Assembly (NCBI GenBank): GCA_950097015.1
Contig: CATNEN010000011.1
Coordinates: 5,792,001-5,856,000 of the forward strand
Direction: 5' to 3'
Length of the DNA: 64,000 nt
From: Macrostomum hystrix
Lineage: Eukaryota; Platyhelminthes; Macrostomidae
Part shown: positions 60,001-64,000 of the stretch, piece by piece
How the letters are laid out: each line of letters begins with the position of its first letter
How positions within the stretch are numbered: position 1 is the first letter of the stretch
Position numbers and translations under genes: made by a program
The notes under the pieces: generated by a model
What the model was told of the DNA's origin: nothing
The model's database searches: none
Seen by the model: the letters and a program-made list of their open reading frames with translations, nothing else

Positions 60001-60556
60001 ATGATCAGGACCGTATCACAGGAGGACATCGCTCAGCAATTAATGTTAAGCGATAGCAAGAATGAGGAAACAGACCTCGTAGACTAATTGTTTCTAAGTG
60101 ACAGTGACAATGTCGCCCAAGTGTGGGAACGAGAAGCAGAGAATGAAGCACCCATGAAACAGCCAACCCGGCCTAAGCCTGTAGGAGTTACAAAGAAGTT
60201 AATCAAGCAAAAGGGGCCGGAGGTGCGTACTGCGCCTACCGTGCCAACAGCTTTGGTAAAATCACAACCGCTACCCACGGTTCTTCAGGCAGTAAAGAGT
60301 TGGCCGATATGAAGATAAACGATCGCCACCGAAGCGAGAGGAGATTGCACAAGTAATCAATAAACTACAGCGCAATTTCTTGCCTGAACTTGCAGTGGCT
60401 GCATGGCGGCGAGCCACACAGTATGCTCTACATTCATTGGATTTAATCGTCAAGGGATTTGACGTATTAAAGATGCGCACCAAAGCAAGCTGGATCGGCC
60501 AAGAGGTCGGCTGGCCCTTCAAGGATCAACTTCCCGAAGAATTTGCGATGGACTAA
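60001..60556 (+). pseudogene. Broken accessory reading frame after the LTR-like promoter
   Basis: A frame opens at 60001 (MIRTVSQEDIAQQL...), meets TAA at 60085-60087, and continues in the same frame (LFLSDSDNVAQVWERE...) to TGA at 60310-60312. The adjacent frame, open from 60296, continues with KREEIAQVINKLQRNFLPEL and ends FKDQLPEEFAMD at 60556. Together they resemble one ancestral protein of about 185 residues with one nonsense and one frameshift. No family is recognised. Its place behind a TATA box suggests an accessory gene of the retroelement or the start of a second element. Confidence 0.55.
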
Positions 60557-61068
60557 AATTTTATGTAAATTGGACTTTCTTTTTAGTATGCCTATCCCCA
60601 TGCCTATACCTATATCTCTGTCTATGTTTTATCTTTTATGCCTATGCCTATGTTTTATTCTTTGTGCTTATCCTATGTGCTTTTATTTTTGAGTGTTTGA
60701 TTATTTTTTCACTTTTATTTAAAAATCATCTTAAGGGAAGCCAGTTGAGATAGATAGAATTTTATTAGTATTGTTTTAAACCTTTTTGATGTAAATAAAT
60801 TTTGTTAACGAATTATATTACAAAATGTATTCTATTATTATACTAGGCGCTTTTATTTTTCATATGGTAAATAGTATTTTCCTTTAAAAAAAGAAATTAA
60901 TTACAACAATTGTTTTATTTTTTCCCGCCACCTCAAATATTTCATATAAATAGGAGTGATTTTTATGTCCTCAAAATATACGCTCATCTTTGGCGATCAA
61001 ACTAGAAAGCCATATTAACTAGTGCTCTCTAAAATTATATAACTTAGTGTTAATTATTTAAAGGTTCT
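60557..61068. other. AT-rich region with degenerate ATGCCTAT words
   Basis: From 60580 to 60690 loose repeats of CCTATGCCTATGTTTTAT occur. An AATAAA lies at 60794-60799 and a TATAAATA at 60945-60952. No gene recognised. Confidence 0.5.
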
Positions 61069-61320
61069 AGAACTGTATTAGTTCTGGTAACGAGGAAGTA
61101 TACGGTGATCATAGTGTTGAACTGTACTAGTTCTATACTATTATCTAGGGTATATCAACGTATTGTTGATCTAAAATAAAGACGTATTGTCTTTATTACT
61201 TAGGTTAAATCAACGTATTGTTGATCTAAATAAGACATATTGTCTTATTAGTTTGGATATATCAACGTATTGTTGATAAAATTAAGATGTATTGCCTTAC
61301 TGTTTAGGGTGTATTATCCT
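61069..61320. repeat. Array of nine stem-loops sharing a GTATT-type pentaloop
   Basis: Successive perfect or near-perfect inverted repeats with a five-base loop occur as follows: 61069-61085 (AGAACT stem), 61119-61133 (GAACT, loop GTACT), 61154-61170 (ATCAAC), 61175-61197 (AATAAAGAC), 61209-61225 (ATCAAC), 61229-61249 (AATAAGAC, loop ATATT), 61260-61278 (TATCAAC), 61283-61299 (TAAG, degenerate) and 61306-61320 (AGGGT with one G-T pair). The ATCAAC and AATAA(A)GAC hairpins alternate as a 52-55 bp dimer repeated three times. Confidence 0.88.
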
Positions 61321-61367
61321 GGACAGATAAATATAGTGAGATCATACATAGTGTACAGCCAGTAAGG

Positions 61368-61375
61368 TATAAATA
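61368..61375 (+). promoter_or_regulatory. TATA-like element downstream of the stem-loop array
   Basis: TATAAATA lies about 50 bases after the last stem-loop. No following gene is recognised; it might be an LTR promoter. Chance occurrence in AT-rich DNA is possible. Confidence 0.3.
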
Positions 61376-61880
61376 TACAATTCCCGACTGTATTAAGAAA
61401 GAATCCTCACTCCTGATCGTGACTACGGGGCAACTTCAATCCACCGCGTAAAGCCCCGGAAGACTGGAAATAGAGTTTTAGGGAGTGCCTTACCGCTCGG
61501 GCACATTTAGCTACCATAGTAACACGTCATTCATGTGATACTAGGCCTAATAGACAAATATTAGAAACTAGGATAAATAAAACCGCACGGCGAGAACGGC
61601 TTTTACATATTTCTTGAACAAATAGAAAAATCTAAGCTACAAGGCGTACCTAAAAGCTAGGTCTAGTCTAAGCTCAGATGGCGCAAAGATACGATTGTAA
61701 CCATCCCTATGTGAATCAGCCGACAGTCTCATAGTTTAGAATTTAAACAGAATAATGAACTGAACAGATTTGGCATTGGCGATATACCACTTAAATTCCA
61801 ATGGCTAGTTAGCGGGATTTATGACTATTTAGTAAGTTCACTAGTAAGTAAGAAGACTGCAGTCTTTTACGTGGGGGCGA
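61376..61880. other. Unassigned sequence after the stem-loop array
   Basis: A GC-richer part at 61400-61520 (CTACGGGGCAACTTC, GTAAAGCCCCGGAAG) stands out from the AT-rich surroundings but matches nothing I recognise. Confidence 0.45.
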
Positions 61881-61881
61881 A

Positions 61882-62025
61882 CATAAAGGGATTTCTACTC
61901 ACTGCTATATTCTTTCCTGCATTTAGATGCACAAAAATGCACAAACGGAATATGCACTTGTTTTAATAAAAGCTATTCAAAAATTTCGACGCAAGCACTT
62001 TCTGCAAGGAGGTCGTTTTATCAAT
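61882..62025 (+). repeat. Dispersed direct repeat, left copy (~135-145 bp)
   Basis: Shares CCTGCATTTAGATGCACAAA, AATATGCACTTGTTTTAATA and TTTCTGCAAGG with 63336-63480, in the same order and orientation and with about ten percent differences. Confidence 0.88.
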
Positions 62026-63335
62026 AAAAAGAAAAATATTTTTCTCTGAATTGAACCTTTCCCTTTAGGCTCGAATTGAACAAATGTATTCGCGAAAACC
62101 AATGAAGGAACTATGGGTGAATAGAGACAGAAAGGTGGCATATGATATAAACAGCATAGTAAAGCATATTTCCGCTTAAATCGCAAGTCGACGGAAAAAC
62201 GGCTCAAACAGAGGAACAAAATGCTCAATAAAAGAGTCAAAATCGTTTGGAAGCATTTAGAAGCTATATGGCTGCCTTGTGCCCCTAATCATACACACAA
62301 CTGCAGTAAACTATGCCAATTTCAAGTTACACCACTACACTGCAATTGACGAAACAATGCAACAACTGGACTGCAATCAAGGCAACAATTCAACAAACAG
62401 AGTGCAATCAACGGAATGATTCAACCACTGAAGTACAATCAAAGCAATTTAATGCAAAAAATGTAATGCAAACGGAGCAGCAACATACTCGTATTAATTG
62501 CAATCTAAGCAAACGAACGCAACTGACATGTCAACAAGGGAACGTACGATATGAAATACAAACAAGCCAGCCATTTATTAAACTTGAATGAAATTCCAAA
62601 TTACTGCATGCAACTGGAATACAATCAGCGAAATTTACACAATTAAAAAGCGATTCGATGACTTGAAAAGTGGAGGCTATGCTATATGCACAGCATATAA
62701 GCAGCAATTAAATGCAATTTAAATGCAAAATTAAATTGACTAGGCCTATTGAGGGCTGGCTAAGACATTTTTTTAATTAGATTAAAACTAATCTTACAAT
62801 AGCACCATTATGTGCTAGAGCAAATTTATAAAGGAGAATAATGATTCATATGACTGGCCAAGTACATTAAAAGCAATTAAGTATAAATGCATAGAAAAGA
62901 TAGGGAAAATATTACACAGCTTGAAGCAGACTTTTTGACCTGAATTTAAATATCTAAGATGTCATCACTTGCACAAAATTTGTGATGACTGTAACATAGT
63001 GTTAATTCAATAAAAAGGCATCCTACGTATTGAACATTATTAATAAGACTTTGTAAGAGAATATAAATGCACTTTTTGTGCATATGGCATATACTTTCGA
63101 ATACTGCAAGATGTGAGTCAATAAAAGAGTATAATCGACATTATCAACACGACAATGAAGACCGACATTTAAATGCGCATCAATTACATTATCCATGCAA
63201 AAGTAAAAAAACCCAGACAAATCATAGGCCTGCGCGTGTGTGATGTGACAAGCGTCAAAACACGTCCTGAAAGGCGATAATGTTCAAATAAAAAGTTTCA
63301 ACGACACAAAGACGTGCGCGCTAAAAGGAAATACA
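62026..63335. other. Spacer between the two direct repeats
   Basis: AT-rich. A zone at 62330-62560 is rich in loose TGCAATCAA-type words. No conserved reading frame, polypurine tract or primer site is obvious. Confidence 0.5.
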
Positions 63336-63480
63336 ACATAAGGTGATTTCTACTGACTGCTACATTCCTTCCTGCATTTAGATGCACAAAAAATGCAGAA
63401 ACTGAATATGCACTTGTTTTAATAAAAGCAATTCAAAAATCTCGACGCAAGCATTTTCTGCAAGGCGGTCGGTTTATCAA
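63336..63480 (+). repeat. Dispersed direct repeat, right copy (~135-145 bp)
   Basis: Diverged copy of 61882-62025, about 1.45 kb downstream. Both contain an AATAAAAG motif. Confidence 0.88.
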
Positions 63481-64000
63481 TGAAGAAGCTTAAAAAGTTG
63501 CAATCATTTAGGATTTAATCATCAAAATGAAAACCGTTTGCCAAACGGCAAGCAACCAAAAAAAGTTTAACTACCACAGATACTGTTTATCATCAACGGA
63601 ACTTGCAAAATCTTTCAATAGCAAATAACGGATGCTTCAAAAATGATAGTGTCCAAAATTTGTACCCCTTACCTTCATGTACTCAATAGGATCCAGACAC
63701 GACACACGTTAACCAATCTAGCCGTGTGAGATGTCGTTGGAATGTAGACAACATTCCGCGTCGATTGAAGCCATCCGCGCTTAAAGCCATCAGGAATTCG
63801 CAGACTTATACACAAAAGTACACACAAATATGCACAATGTACACGCTGTGCATAATTACATTTTCAGGTACTAATCCTAACAGGTAATACGTGTATCGAC
63901 GGCAGTATTTTTTCCATATACCCACATGGGATGTGCATCTTTAAATACCAAGCTCAATGAGTATTACGCCCTTTTCGCCTCCAGCCGTAGGTTTGAGCAC
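63481..64000. other. Right end of window; nothing recognised
   Basis: No coding, RNA or repeat feature is supported here. Confidence 0.5.

Overview
The window is animal nuclear DNA, not bacterial or viral. It has intron-bearing genes with GT/AG junctions, animal-specific proteins (a proprotein convertase, an SSUH2 homologue, a calpain-5/6 type protease, TAF4), tRNA-derived SINEs, hAT DNA transposon pieces and a Ty3/Gypsy-like retrotransposon. AT-rich intergenic DNA surrounds GC-richer exons. The species cannot be fixed from the sequence; an invertebrate is likely. Minisatellites fill an exceptional share of the window.

Layout from left to right. The 5' half of a furin/PC-like proprotein convertase lies on the minus strand (4825 down to 49, continuing off the left edge). 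A four-EF-hand calmodulin-like gene with a glutamine tract lies on the minus strand (11544-8384). An SSUH2-like gene lies on the plus strand (14599-22678) in six recognisable exons; its second intron holds a 2.9 kb purine-only array. A calpain-5/6-like gene lies on the minus strand (30051-24260) in six exons and converges on SSUH2. From 30 to 36 kb there is no recognisable gene, but there is an inverted repeat split by a complete 1,082 bp hAT element with a perfect 8 bp target duplication. From 36 to 48.2 kb a series of minisatellites dominates, including one about 5 kb long. TAF4 lies on the minus strand as one uninterrupted reading frame (50464-48749). A foldback-like inverted repeat follows (51.9-52.8 kb). 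A decayed Ty3/Gypsy-like element lies on the plus strand (53978-59663), followed by a polypurine tract, a TATA-containing LTR-like region and a broken accessory reading frame (to 60556). The last 3.5 kb contains an unusual run of nine small stem-loops sharing one pentaloop (61069-61320) and a duplicated ~135 bp element.

The host genes show no sign of acting in one pathway; they look like unrelated neighbours. What unites the window is repeat biology. Eight of the thirteen reconstructed introns carry a minisatellite of their own with a 16-47 bp unit (one of them degenerate), and most of the rest carry SINE copies. I reconstructed exon joins by reading frame and splice dinucleotides; no transcript evidence was available.
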